A stretch of 42,620 nt of DNA from CAZCEC01 sp964497615 (lineage in GTDB: Bacteria > Chloroflexota > Anaerolineae > Anaerolineales > UBA6663), in the NCBI GenBank assembly GCA_964497615.1, contig CAZCEC010000057.1:1-42620 (forward strand), in the 5' to 3' direction. Each line of letters begins with the position of its first letter. The stretch's first letter is position 1. A model generated the notes under the pieces. That model made no database searches. It was not told the origin of the DNA and saw only the letters and a list, made by a program, of their open reading frames with translations. A program made the translations under genes and the position numbers. Below, piece by piece: positions 22,048 to 30,353 of this stretch.

Positions 22048-23738
22048 TGGCCTCTCCCGCGGCCATCACGGGCGCCCGCTTCATCGCGGAAACCCTGCAA
22101 GGGTATGGGGTGACGCATGTCTTCTACATGGACGCCATCCTGCGCCAGACCCTGGTGGAACTCGAGGCGCTCGGCGTCCGCCGGATTCTGACCCACTCGG
22201 AAAAAGCCGCCGCCTACATGGCGGATGGCTACGCGCGGGCCGCGCACCGTCCCGGCGTCTGCCTAGCGCAAAACGTGGGCGCCGCCAACCTGGCCGCCGG
22301 GCTGCAAGACGCCTGGCTGGGCTGCTCGCCGGTCATTGCCCTCACCGGCAAGAAGCCGCCCCTGCTTCAGTATCGCCACGCCTACCAGGAAATTGATCAC
22401 CGGCCGCTGTTCGAACCCGTCACCAAGTACAACGCCGAAGTGGCCGTACCGGCCCAGCTTCCCTTTCTGCTCCGGCAGGCGTTTCGGGAAGCGACGACGC
22501 ATACGCCAGGACCGGTGCATCTCGATCTGCTGGGGCACAATGGACGCTTGCTGGAGGCGGCAACAGGCGACTGGCCGGTCTGGGTTGAGGAGACGTTTAC
22601 CCGCTATCCGGCCTTCCGTCCGGAGCCTGATCAGGCCGAGATCGAACGGGCCGCCCGGGCCCTCAGTGCGGCGCAGCGGCCCGTCATCGTGGCCGGCGGC
22701 GGGGTCCGGCAATCATCGGCCCAGGCCGACGTGGTGGCCCTGGCCGAGCAACTGGGCATCCCGGTTGCGACGTCGGTGAACGGCAAGGGCACCATTGTCG
22801 ACAGCCACCCGCTGAGCGTGGGCGTGGTGGGTTCCTACTCGGCGCGCTGCGCTAACCAGCTTGTGTCCGAGGCGGATCTTGTCCTGTACGTTGGCAGCAA
22901 CACCGGCGACCAGGTCACCAACACCTACACCGTGCCTCCCCTTGGCACGCCCGTCATGCAGATCGACATCAACCCGGCCGAGATCGGGCGCAGCTATGCG
23001 GGGGCGCAGGGCGTGGTCGGCGATGCCAAGCAGGCCGTAAGAAGGCTGCGGCAAGCCCTGCGAGGAAAGCTCGACACGGAGGCCTGGCTTCGGCGGGTGG
23101 AGACGGTGGTCCAAGGCTGGCGAGCAGAGATCGAGCCCCTACGCATTTCGGAGGCCGTCCCGATCCGCCCCGAGCGCCTGTGCAAGGAACTGACCGACGC
23201 GCTCCCGGCCGATGCCATCCTGGTGGCGGATACGGGCTACTCGGCCATTTGGACCGCTACAATGGTCTACCTTCAGCATCCCGGGCAGACCTACCTGCGC
23301 GCGGCGGGGTCGCTGGGCTGGGCCTTCCCGGCGGCGCTGGGAGCCAAGTGTGCCGCGCCGGATAGGCCGGTGGTGTGCTTCACTGGTGATGGCGGCTTCT
23401 GGTATCACCTGGCTGAGATGGAGACCGCGCGCCGGTTCAACATCAACACCCTCACTATCATTAACAACAACCATGGGCTGGCCCAAGGCATCCCGGATAT
23501 ATCCAAGCTCTATGCCGGCCGGTCGGGCTCGCCCGAGGCGTTGTATCGTTTTGAGCCGGTGAACTTCGCCCGGATCGCCGCTGAAATGGGGTGCTGGAGT
23601 CTGCGCGTCGAACATCCCGCGCAAATTGGGGATGCGATCCGGCAAGGCCTGGCGGCCGACCGGCCGGCCGTCATCGAAGTGATCACGGGCCTGGACTATC
23701 ACGCGCCTAATCCCTGGTCACCGCCACAGCCATCTTGA
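22047..23738 (+). CDS. Thiamine-diphosphate-dependent enzyme (acetolactate-synthase-like)
   Basis: 563 residues in the three-domain order of the POX/acetohydroxyacid synthase family. The Pyr domain has the catalytic glutamate Glu52 in ILTHSEKAAAYMADGYAR. The central domain shows RPVIVAGGGVRQS and QIDINPAEIGRSYAGAQGVV. The PP domain has the GDG...NN motif at about residues 447-475 (GDGGFWYHLAEMETARRFN, TIINNN), binding ThDP through Mg. The sequence is not close enough to named enzymes to say which 2-oxo acid it handles; acetolactate synthase, glyoxylate carboligase or a decarboxylase are all possible. Its ATG shares one base with the VOC stop (TAATG). It is the last gene of the operon. Confidence 0.85.
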   Translation: MASPAAITGARFIAETLQGYGVTHVFYMDAILRQTLVELEALGVRRILTHSEKAAAYMADGYARAAHRPGVCLAQNVGAANLAAGLQDAWLGCSPVIALTGKKPPLLQYRHAYQEIDHRPLFEPVTKYNAEVAVPAQLPFLLRQAFREATTHTPGPVHLDLLGHNGRLLEAATGDWPVWVEETFTRYPAFRPEPDQAEIERAARALSAAQRPVIVAGGGVRQSSAQADVVALAEQLGIPVATSVNGKGTIVDSHPLSVGVVGSYSARCANQLVSEADLVLYVGSNTGDQVTNTYTVPPLGTPVMQIDINPAEIGRSYAGAQGVVGDAKQAVRRLRQALRGKLDTEAWLRRVETVVQGWRAEIEPLRISEAVPIRPERLCKELTDALPADAILVADTGYSAIWTATMVYLQHPGQTYLRAAGSLGWAFPAALGAKCAAPDRPVVCFTGDGGFWYHLAEMETARRFNINTLTIINNNHGLAQGIPDISKLYAGRSGSPEALYRFEPVNFARIAAEMGCWSLRVEHPAQIGDAIRQGLAADRPAVIEVITGLDYHAPNPWSPPQPS

Positions 23739-23780
23739 GATCGAGCGGGGCTGGCGGCCAATCGCCGGGCCGGAACCGAA

Positions 23781-23806
23781 GAGCGGCTGTCGGGCCACAG
23801 CCGCTC
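23781..23806. terminator. Hairpin between convergent genes
   Basis: GAGCGGCTGT (23781-23790), loop CGGGCC, ACAGCCGCTC (23797-23806) form a perfect 10-bp stem in the 90-base gap between the convergent ThDP and MetE-like genes. There is no T-tract, but position and strength suggest a shared terminator. Confidence 0.6.
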
Positions 23807-23828
23807 AGCCGCCGGCGGGCCGATGGTC

Positions 23829-24995
23829 CTACCCCAGCAGTCGCCGCGAGGCAATCGCGGCCCCTTCGCACAGGGACTTCAACTTGGCCCAGACGATTTC
23901 CGGCACGACCATCTTGGAGCCGGCGGCGGTCTCGAACCCACAATCGGTCCCGGCGATGATGCGGCGGGGATCGCCGACGGCGGTGGCAATGCGTTCGATG
24001 CGGTCGGCGACGACCAGCGGGTGCTCAATGTAGTTGGTCGTGGTCTCGATCACGCCAGCGATCAGGAGCCTGTCGCCGAGCATCCCCGGTTCGGTGAACA
24101 GGCGGTATTCGTGGGCGTGGCGCGGGTTGGCCATGGACAGCATGATGGCGCCAACGTTCATTTGCGAGATCGCGGGCCAGATGTCCTCCAGGGGTACGTC
24201 CAGGTCGTGCGGCCCTTCGTAATTGCCCCAGCACACATGCAGGCGGACCTGGTCCGTGGGGATGCCGTGCAGGGCGCGATTCACGGCTGAAACGACAATT
24301 CGGGCAAACTCCAGAAAATCCCCAAGCGGCTTGTCTTGGAAGAGCGTGTGCCGCTCGAGCGCCAGATCGGGGGCGTCGATTTGCAGAATGAACCCGGCCG
24401 CCGCAATGGCCGCGTACTCCGTGCGCAGGGCCGCGGCCAAGGCGTTCACGTAAGCTTCCAGGTCGGGGTAATGGTCATTCTGCATGGCCGCGGCGATGAT
24501 GCCCGGCGACGGCGCTGAGATGAAGGCCTCGGCAAACCGCCCGGGGTGCTCGGCCAGCAGGCGGCGCAGTTGGCGGCACTCCGCCTCGACCGGGCCGGGG
24601 TCCGTGTAGTGGATGGGGCCGATGGCCTTCGGGGCCCGCAGCAGGTCCACGCGCTCAGTGGTGCCCATGGCCTGCCGGCGCCGCTCCAGCGCCCCGGGAT
24701 AGCGGGTAATATCAGCCATGATCGGGCGCGTACTGGTACCCCCGAAGCCCGTCATGCGGTGCTGGACGTATGAAAAGAAACTCTCGCGCCCCATCTCGCC
24801 GTTGTTGATAATGTCCAACCCGGCTTCTACCTGCCGGGCGATACTCGCCTGGGCGGCCTCTTCGGCCGCCTGCGCCAGGCGCGCCTCGTCAACAGCTGCG
24901 CCATTGAACTTCGCCGTCAGGAGCTGCGATAGCGCTGCTGGCCGCGGCAGACTCCCGGCGTGTGTCGTGAGTATTTGGCGAGTGCTGGCTTGCAT
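23829..24995 (-). CDS. MetE C-terminal-like (cobalamin-independent methionine synthase II) methyltransferase
   Basis: 388 residues from ATG 24995, chosen because GGGAGGAG lies 8 bases upstream. The protein equals the C-terminal barrel of MetE: ILTTHAGSLPRP at the start, EAGLDIINNGEMGRESFFSY, LHVCWGNYEGPH with the zinc-binding His and Cys, LSMANPRHAHEY, and GTDCGFETAAGSKM with the second zinc Cys. The zinc activates a thiol acceptor for methyl transfer. Stand-alone proteins of this type often use methyl-cobalamin-type donors or small thiols, not methyl-folate polyglutamate. The gene is divergent from the activase/corrinoid cassette, which suggests it belongs to the same methyl-transfer pathway. 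Confidence 0.85.
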   Translation of the reverse strand: MQASTRQILTTHAGSLPRPAALSQLLTAKFNGAAVDEARLAQAAEEAAQASIARQVEAGLDIINNGEMGRESFFSYVQHRMTGFGGTSTRPIMADITRYPGALERRRQAMGTTERVDLLRAPKAIGPIHYTDPGPVEAECRQLRRLLAEHPGRFAEAFISAPSPGIIAAAMQNDHYPDLEAYVNALAAALRTEYAAIAAAGFILQIDAPDLALERHTLFQDKPLGDFLEFARIVVSAVNRALHGIPTDQVRLHVCWGNYEGPHDLDVPLEDIWPAISQMNVGAIMLSMANPRHAHEYRLFTEPGMLGDRLLIAGVIETTTNYIEHPLVVADRIERIATAVGDPRRIIAGTDCGFETAAGSKMVVPEIVWAKLKSLCEGAAIASRRLLG

Positions 24996-25063
24996 AGGAC
25001 GCTCCTCCCTTGGCAAGTGGGGCGGGCAGGTCCCGCGCTCATGGCCGGCGGCAGGCCCGCAGC

Positions 25064-25092
25064 ACTATATTACAGGTGATTCTCTCGCACAA
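25064..25092 (-). promoter_or_regulatory. Promoter of the MetE-like gene
   Basis: On the minus strand TTGTGC (25092-25087), 17 bases, then TATAGT (25069-25064). The predicted transcript starts about 60 bases before ATG 24995. Confidence 0.6.
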
Positions 25093-25200
25093 GACACCCG
25101 CCCGTCCGAGAGGACCGAAGGCAGGACTGCCCCGCAGCTATTTTCCAGTCCAATGGCGGCGTTCCACATGACAACCTTCACTGTCATCCCCCCGTAATCC
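25070..25200 (+). promoter_or_regulatory. Weak cobalamin-riboswitch-like leader
   Basis: The leader of the activase gene contains ACAGGTG, then GACCGAAGGCAGGACTGC followed by CCCGCAGCTAT, which resembles the conserved CTG(C/T)CCCGCAACTGT core of cobalamin riboswitches. A TTCACTG at about 25177 could stand for the B12 box GCCACTG. Other conserved parts are not found, so this is a suggestion drawn from the B12-linked genes around it. Confidence 0.22.
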
Positions 25201-25259
25201 GGCGTAACTTTATGGTGTTCCTCGTTGAACCGCCGCGTGCGGCTGTCGTGGGGTGGCTC

Positions 25260-28200
25260 ATGCTCGACCTCCAACCATCATACAAGCTGGGCATCGATGT
25301 TGGCTCGACCACGGCCAAAGTCGTCTGCCTGGATCCGGCCGGCCAGGTGGTGTTCTCCGCTTACCGCCGCCACCTGGCCGAAACCCTGGCCACCGTGCGC
25401 GACCTGCTGGCTGAAGCCTCTGCGGCCCTCGGGCCGACGGCCGTGGTGCCGCGCCTCACCGGTTCGGCCGGCCTGGGCCTCAGCGAGCAGCTTCACCTCC
25501 CCTTCATTCAGGAACTCATCGCCTCGGCGGCTTTTGTCCGCTGCTGCCAGCCGCAGGTCAGCACCCTGCTGGACATCGGCGGCGAAGATGCCAAGCTGAT
25601 CTTCTTCAACACCACCGGCGCCGGCCGTACCCAGCCCGACCTGCGCATGAACGGCGCCTGCGCCGGCGGCACCGGCGCCTTCATCGATCAGATGGCGGCG
25701 CTTCTGAACGTGGAGGTCGCCGAACTCAGCCATCTGGCTGAGCGCCACACCACCCTGCACCCGATCGCCTCGCGCTGCGGGGTGTTTGCCAAGACCGATG
25801 TGCAGAACCTGCTGGCGCAAAACGCGAGCCGCGAGGACATCGCGGCCTCCATCTTCCACGCCGTCGTGCTGCAGACCCTGGCCACGCTGGCGCGCGGCCG
25901 CACGGTGACGCCCAGCCTCCTATTTGCCGGCGGGCCGCTCACATTTCTGCCGGCCCTGCGCGCGGCCTTTGTCCAGGGCCTGCACCTTGCCCCGGCCGAC
26001 GTCGTCGAGTTGCCGCACCCGGAATTGATCCCGGCGTATGGCGCGGCCCTCGTTGCCGAGACCGCCGAACCGTCGCTCGCTCTTGACGTGCTGATTGGTC
26101 TATTGGAGCGAACCGCGCCGCCTGCCGCGGCACAAGGCCGCCTGGCGCCTCTGTTCAAGTCGCCCCTCGACTTTGAGCAGTGGCGGGCTGGCTCGGTCGC
26201 CAGCCGAGTTGCTACGGTCCACCCCGAGGCCGCGGCCGGTCAGGACTGCTTCCTTGGTATTGATTCCGGTTCCACCACCACCAAGCTGGTGCTGGTGGAC
26301 GCTCACGGGCGCTTATTCTTTGATTTCTATGCGCACAATCAAGGCGACGCGGTCGGCACAGCCCTGGCCGGGCTGGCGCGCATCCGCGACCTGTTCGCGA
26401 GCTTGCCTCAGCCGCCCCGCATCGTGCGGAGCGCTGCTACGGGCTACGGCGAGGACCTCATCCGTGCGGCGCTGGGCTGCGACGACGGCCTGGTAGAAAC
26501 CCTGGCGCACTTTCGCGCCGCCCAGGCCTTCGACCCCGACGTCACGTTTGTCCTCGACATTGGCGGCCAGGACATGAAGGCCATCTTCATTCAGGGAGGC
26601 GTCATCCAGCGCATTGACATCAACGAGGCCTGCTCGTCCGGGTGCGGGACCTTCATCGAGTCATTTGCCCGGTCGCTCGGCCGCTCGGCCGCCGAATTTG
26701 GGCGCGAGGCCTGTGCTGCCGCCGCCCCCTGCGACCTGGGTACGCGCTGCACCGTCTTCATGAACTCGCGCGTCAAGCAGGCGCTGCGCGAAGGCGCCTC
26801 CGTCAGGGATATTGCCGCCGGCCTGGCCTACTCGGTGGTCAAGAATGCGCTGCATAAGGTCCTCAAGCTGACCGACACGGAGGTTCTCGGCGAGCACATC
26901 GTGGTGCAGGGCGGCGCCTTTCGTAACCCGGCCATCCACAAGGCGCTCGAGCAGGTGCTGGGCCGCTCCGTCGTCTGCCCAGACAAGGCGGAACTGATGG
27001 GGGCCTACGGCGCCGCCCTGGCGGCCCGCGACGCCCACCGCCGGGACGGCGTTCGTGCGGCCGACTCGGCGATGCTGGACAACCTCGCCGCCGTCTCGCC
27101 GCCGCGCACGCAGACCCTGCGCTGCCGGGCGTGCGAGAACAACTGCACGGTGGTCAAGCTCACCTTCGCCAATGGCAACCGTTTCTACACCGGCAACCGC
27201 TGTGAGCGCATCTACACGAACCGCGGCGACCGGGCGGCGCGCGGCGCCAACCTGTTCGCGCGCGAGCTGGAGCTGCTTTTCGACCGGCCCCTGGCGCCCG
27301 CGACGCCGCCACGCCTCACCATCGGGCTGCCGCGCGCACTGAATCTGTATGAGAACTTCCCGTTCTGGTGTACCTTGCTGGTGGAGTGCGGCTTCCGGGT
27401 CAAGCTGTCGGGCGCCTCCAACCCTGGCCTATTCGAGCGGGGGGCGGCCACGGTCATGTCCGAGAACATCTGCTTCCCGGCCAAGCTGCTCCACGGGCAC
27501 ATCTTCGACCTGATCGAGGCCGGCGTTGACCGCATTCTGTACCCGATGGTGTTCTACGAGCGGCGCGAGTTCGCTGACGCCGTCAACTGCTTCAACTGCC
27601 CGGTGGTCTCCGGCTATCCGGACGTCGTGCGCAGCGCCATTGACCCGGCGGAGCGGTTCGGCATCCCACTGGACCAACCGGCAATTAGCTTTGCGAATGA
27701 AAAGCTGCTGCGCCAGAACTGCCGCGCCTATCTCACCGGACTGGACGTGCCGGCACTGGTGTTTGAGGCCGCATTCGAGCGCGCGCTGGCGGCCCAGGCC
27801 GCGTTCCGCCAGGCCGTTCAAGCCGAAGGCGTCGAGGCGCTGCAAAAGGCGCAGGCCGCGGGGCGGCTGGCGGTTGTGCTGGCCGGGCGGCCCTACCATC
27901 TTGATCCGCTGGTAAACCACCGCTTGCCGGAGGCCCTCGCCGAAATGGGTGTGGATGTCCTGACGACCAACAGCGCGCCCACCGGTCCGCACGAGACGCT
28001 CGCCTGCCCGCTGGTGCTCACGCAATGGGCCTATCTCAATCGCGCCTACCACGCTGCGCGCTGGGTGGGCGCCCAGCCTGGCGTTGAGCTGGTGCAACTC
28101 AACTCCTTCGGCTGCGGCCCAGACGCCTTCGCGCTGGACGAGGTCGGCGGACTGCTGGCCGAGGCGGGCAAGAACCACACCGTCATTCGCATCGACGAGG

Positions 28201-29570
28201 TGGACAGCCTGGGGTCGGCCCGGCTCCGGCTGCGGTCCATGCTGGAGGCCCGCCGGCTGGCGCTCCACGAGGTGCGGCCCCGTGGTGCCCGGACGCGGCG
28301 CACAACGCGGCCGTTTGGTCCTGCCGACCGCCGCAAGCGGCTGCTGGTTCCGGAGTTTTCGCAATTCTGCACGCCCCCCATTGCGCGGCCCCTGACCGAT
28401 CAGGGCTATCAGGTGGAGTACCTGCCCTCGCCCACCGCTGAGTCGGTGCAGGTGGGCCTGAAGTACACCAACAATGAGATCTGCTATCCCGGCATCATCG
28501 TCATTGGCGACCTGCTGCGGGCGCTGCAGTCGGGCCGGTATGACCCGCGCGAGGTCATCGCCGGTTCGTGGGAGACGGGCGGGCAGTGCCGCGCCTCCAA
28601 CATCTCCAGCCTGCTCAAGAAGGCCCTGGTCGCCGCCGGCTATGTCGATGTGCCGGTCGTCACGATCTCCACGAAGCTGAAGTCCATCAATCCCCAGCCT
28701 GGCTTTCGCATTGATCTCGTGCAGTACCTCCCCAAGGCGCTGCTGGGCATGCTCTACACCGATGGGCTCTCGTCCTTGTATCACGCGACGGCCGCTCGCG
28801 AACGCCGCCCCGGCGAGACCCGCGCGCTAGTGGACCGGCTCATGGCGCCCTTCGTCTCCGGCGAACTGCCGCTGAAACGCGCCTCGATCATGACTGCGCT
28901 GAAGCAGGCAGTCGCCAGTTTCAACGCCATTCCCACCGACACCGCTGACCGGCCGCGCGTGGGTCTGGTGGGCGAGATCTATGTGAAGTACAACCGCTTC
29001 GTCAATCATGACCTCGTTCACTGGCTCATGGGCCAGGGCTTCGAGNNNNNNNNNNNNCTGTCGTTCTTCCTCGGATCGTACGTGGGGTACCCGGCTGGCG
29101 TCGCGGCAGGTGTGCGGGCGAACGACTGGCTGATATGGCTGCTCAAGGCCACCAAGGGGCTCGCCTTTTCAGCGGTGGATCAGGCCGAGGCCATACTCAA
29201 GAACGCACGGCACTACCACCCCCGCGCGCATCTGTCCGAGACCGCGCACTGGGCCCGCAGTGTCCTGCATCTGACCCACCAATACGGCGAAGGCTGGCTT
29301 CTGGCAGGTGAAGTGGGCGAGTATGCCGCCGCCGGCATCAACCACGTCATTTGTCTCCAGCCCTTCGGCTGCATTGCCAACCACGTCATCGCCAAGGGCA
29401 TTTCGCGCCGATTGCAGACCCTCTATCCAGACCTGAATCTGCTCTTTCTCGACCTCGACCACGGCATCAGCGAGGTCAACTATCTGAACCGGCTGCACTA
29501 CTTTGTCGATCAGGCGGGGAGACCATCGCACCTGCCCCAAGCGCCAGCCATGGCCGTCCCGACAATGTGA
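25260..29570 (+). CDS. Giant two-domain acyl-CoA-dehydratase-activase-like ATPase with DUF2229
   Basis: About 1436 residues from ATG 25260. Two BadF/BadG/BcrA/HgdC-type ASKHA ATPase domains are in tandem. Domain 1 has LGIDVGSTTAK at about 9-19, GACAGGTGAF near 132 and ASRCGVFAKTDV. Domain 2 has LGIDSGSTTTK near 332, EACSSGCGTF near 455 and GTRCTVFMNSRV. Each keeps the two cysteines that in HgdC hold a 4Fe-4S cluster between subunits. A CRACENNC motif near 620 and a DUF2229 domain (LTIGLPRALNLYENFPFWCT, SENICFPAKLLHGHI) follow, then a C-terminal part with more cysteines (NEICYPGIIVIGD, ETGGQCRASN, QPFGCIANHV). The family uses ATP to push an electron to very low potential. Beside a corrinoid protein it may reactivate cobalt. 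A 12-base N gap lies near 29046. Confidence 0.85.
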   Translation: MLDLQPSYKLGIDVGSTTAKVVCLDPAGQVVFSAYRRHLAETLATVRDLLAEASAALGPTAVVPRLTGSAGLGLSEQLHLPFIQELIASAAFVRCCQPQVSTLLDIGGEDAKLIFFNTTGAGRTQPDLRMNGACAGGTGAFIDQMAALLNVEVAELSHLAERHTTLHPIASRCGVFAKTDVQNLLAQNASREDIAASIFHAVVLQTLATLARGRTVTPSLLFAGGPLTFLPALRAAFVQGLHLAPADVVELPHPELIPAYGAALVAETAEPSLALDVLIGLLERTAPPAAAQGRLAPLFKSPLDFEQWRAGSVASRVATVHPEAAAGQDCFLGIDSGSTTTKLVLVDAHGRLFFDFYAHNQGDAVGTALAGLARIRDLFASLPQPPRIVRSAATGYGEDLIRAALGCDDGLVETLAHFRAAQAFDPDVTFVLDIGGQDMKAIFIQGGVIQRIDINEACSSGCGTFIESFARSLGRSAAEFGREACAAAAPCDLGTRCTVFMNSRVKQALREGASVRDIAAGLAYSVVKNALHKVLKLTDTEVLGEHIVVQGGAFRNPAIHKALEQVLGRSVVCPDKAELMGAYGAALAARDAHRRDGVRAADSAMLDNLAAVSPPRTQTLRCRACENNCTVVKLTFANGNRFYTGNRCERIYTNRGDRAARGANLFARELELLFDRPLAPATPPRLTIGLPRALNLYENFPFWCTLLVECGFRVKLSGASNPGLFERGAATVMSENICFPAKLLHGHIFDLIEAGVDRILYPMVFYERREFADAVNCFNCPVVSGYPDVVRSAIDPAERFGIPLDQPAISFANEKLLRQNCRAYLTGLDVPALVFEAAFERALAAQAAFRQAVQAEGVEALQKAQAAGRLAVVLAGRPYHLDPLVNHRLPEALAEMGVDVLTTNSAPTGPHETLACPLVLTQWAYLNRAYHAARWVGAQPGVELVQLNSFGCGPDAFALDEVGGLLAEAGKNHTVIRIDEVDSLGSARLRLRSMLEARRLALHEVRPRGARTRRTTRPFGPADRRKRLLVPEFSQFCTPPIARPLTDQGYQVEYLPSPTAESVQVGLKYTNNEICYPGIIVIGDLLRALQSGRYDPREVIAGSWETGGQCRASNISSLLKKALVAAGYVDVPVVTISTKLKSINPQPGFRIDLVQYLPKALLGMLYTDGLSSLYHATAARERRPGETRALVDRLMAPFVSGELPLKRASIMTALKQAVASFNAIPTDTADRPRVGLVGEIYVKYNRFVNHDLVHWLMGQGFEXXXXLSFFLGSYVGYPAGVAAGVRANDWLIWLLKATKGLAFSAVDQAEAILKNARHYHPRAHLSETAHWARSVLHLTHQYGEGWLLAGEVGEYAAAGINHVICLQPFGCIANHVIAKGISRRLQTLYPDLNLLFLDLDHGISEVNYLNRLHYFVDQAGRPSHLPQAPAMAVPTM
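29046..29057. other. Assembly gap (12 N)
   Basis: Twelve unknown bases lie within the activase gene. The frame agrees on both sides, but the true gap length is uncertain. Confidence 0.99.
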
Positions 29571-29602
29571 CCAATTTCATCCACTTTCCACGCCAATTGT
29601 CA
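29571..29602. repeat. Intergenic ATTGTC/TCCAC motif
   Basis: CCAATTTCATCCACTTTCCA followed by CGCCAATTGTCACTTGTCCT begins at the base after the activase stop. The second half resembles 7528-7549 (CGTCAATTGTCCATTGTCAT), and the first half resembles the reverse complement of 15984-16019. I see no promoter in the rest of the 130-base gap. Confidence 0.35.
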
Positions 29603-29699
29603 CTTGTCCTCCAAATGCAATCTGCCCATCCTATAGCGAGGCGGCGCCTCGGCCGGCAGGGCTGGCAGGCGGCCGGTCACCCGACTTAAGGAGCGTTTC

Positions 29700-30353
29700 A
29701 TGGGCGTCAAGGAAGACATCATCGCGGCCATTGTTGGGGGCGACAGCGCGGCGGCCGAGCGGTTGGTGGTGCAAGCTTTGGAGGCCGGCATCCCAGCAGA
29801 GGAACTATTACGCGAGGCCCTTATCCCAGGCATGAGCGAGGTTGGCCGGCGGTTCGAGTGCGGCGACTACTACGTCGCCGAGATGTTGGTGAGCGCCCAC
29901 GCGATGAAGGCCGGCCTGCATCACCTGCGCCCGCTGCTGGCCGCCGCCGCGGTTGAGCCGGTGGGCGTGGTCGTCATTGGCACCGTCAAGGGCGACCTGC
30001 ACGACATCGGCAAGAACCTGGTGGGGATGATGCTGGAAGGGGCTGGCTTCCAGGTCTTTGACCTGGGGGTGGATGTGAGCGCCGAGCGCTTTGTGCAGGC
30101 GGCCAAGGATCACAATGCCGACCTGGTGGCCTTGTCGGCCTTGCTGACCACCACCATGCCCACCATGCAGGGGGTGGTGAAGGCCGTCAAAGCGGCCGGC
30201 CTGACGGCGCACACCAAGGTCATCATCGGCGGCGCGCCCGTGACGCAAGACTTCGCCCAGCAGATCGGCGCCGATGGCTTTGCGGCCGACGCCGCAAATG
30301 CCGGCGCCGTGGCCCGCCGGCTGCTGGGCCTCCCCAGCCAGGCCGCGGCGTGA
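29700..30353 (+). CDS. Corrinoid (B12-binding) methyl-carrier protein
   Basis: 217 residues from ATG 29700, with AAGGAG 6 bases upstream. Residues 1-85 are the four-helix cap domain (AAERLVVQALEAGIPAEELL, VGRRFECGDYYVAEMLVSAH). The Rossmann domain carries DxHxxG as Asp99-His101-Gly104 in KGDLHDIGKNLVGMMLEGAG, giving His-on cobalamin binding. The expected S/T and GG loops are present (LSALLTTTMPTM, VIIGGAPVTQDFA). It carries a methyl group on cobalt between a substrate-side and an acceptor-side methyltransferase. Its stop overlaps the GTG of the next gene (GTGA), so carrier and methyltransferase are made together. Confidence 0.95.
   Translation: MGVKEDIIAAIVGGDSAAAERLVVQALEAGIPAEELLREALIPGMSEVGRRFECGDYYVAEMLVSAHAMKAGLHHLRPLLAAAAVEPVGVVVIGTVKGDLHDIGKNLVGMMLEGAGFQVFDLGVDVSAERFVQAAKDHNADLVALSALLTTTMPTMQGVVKAVKAAGLTAHTKVIIGGAPVTQDFAQQIGADGFAADAANAGAVARRLLGLPSQAAA

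Noticed and set aside
27429..28784. Minus-strand open frame of 451 codons within the activase
   Set aside because: Opposite to a clear DUF2229/activase coding frame; no family resemblance.
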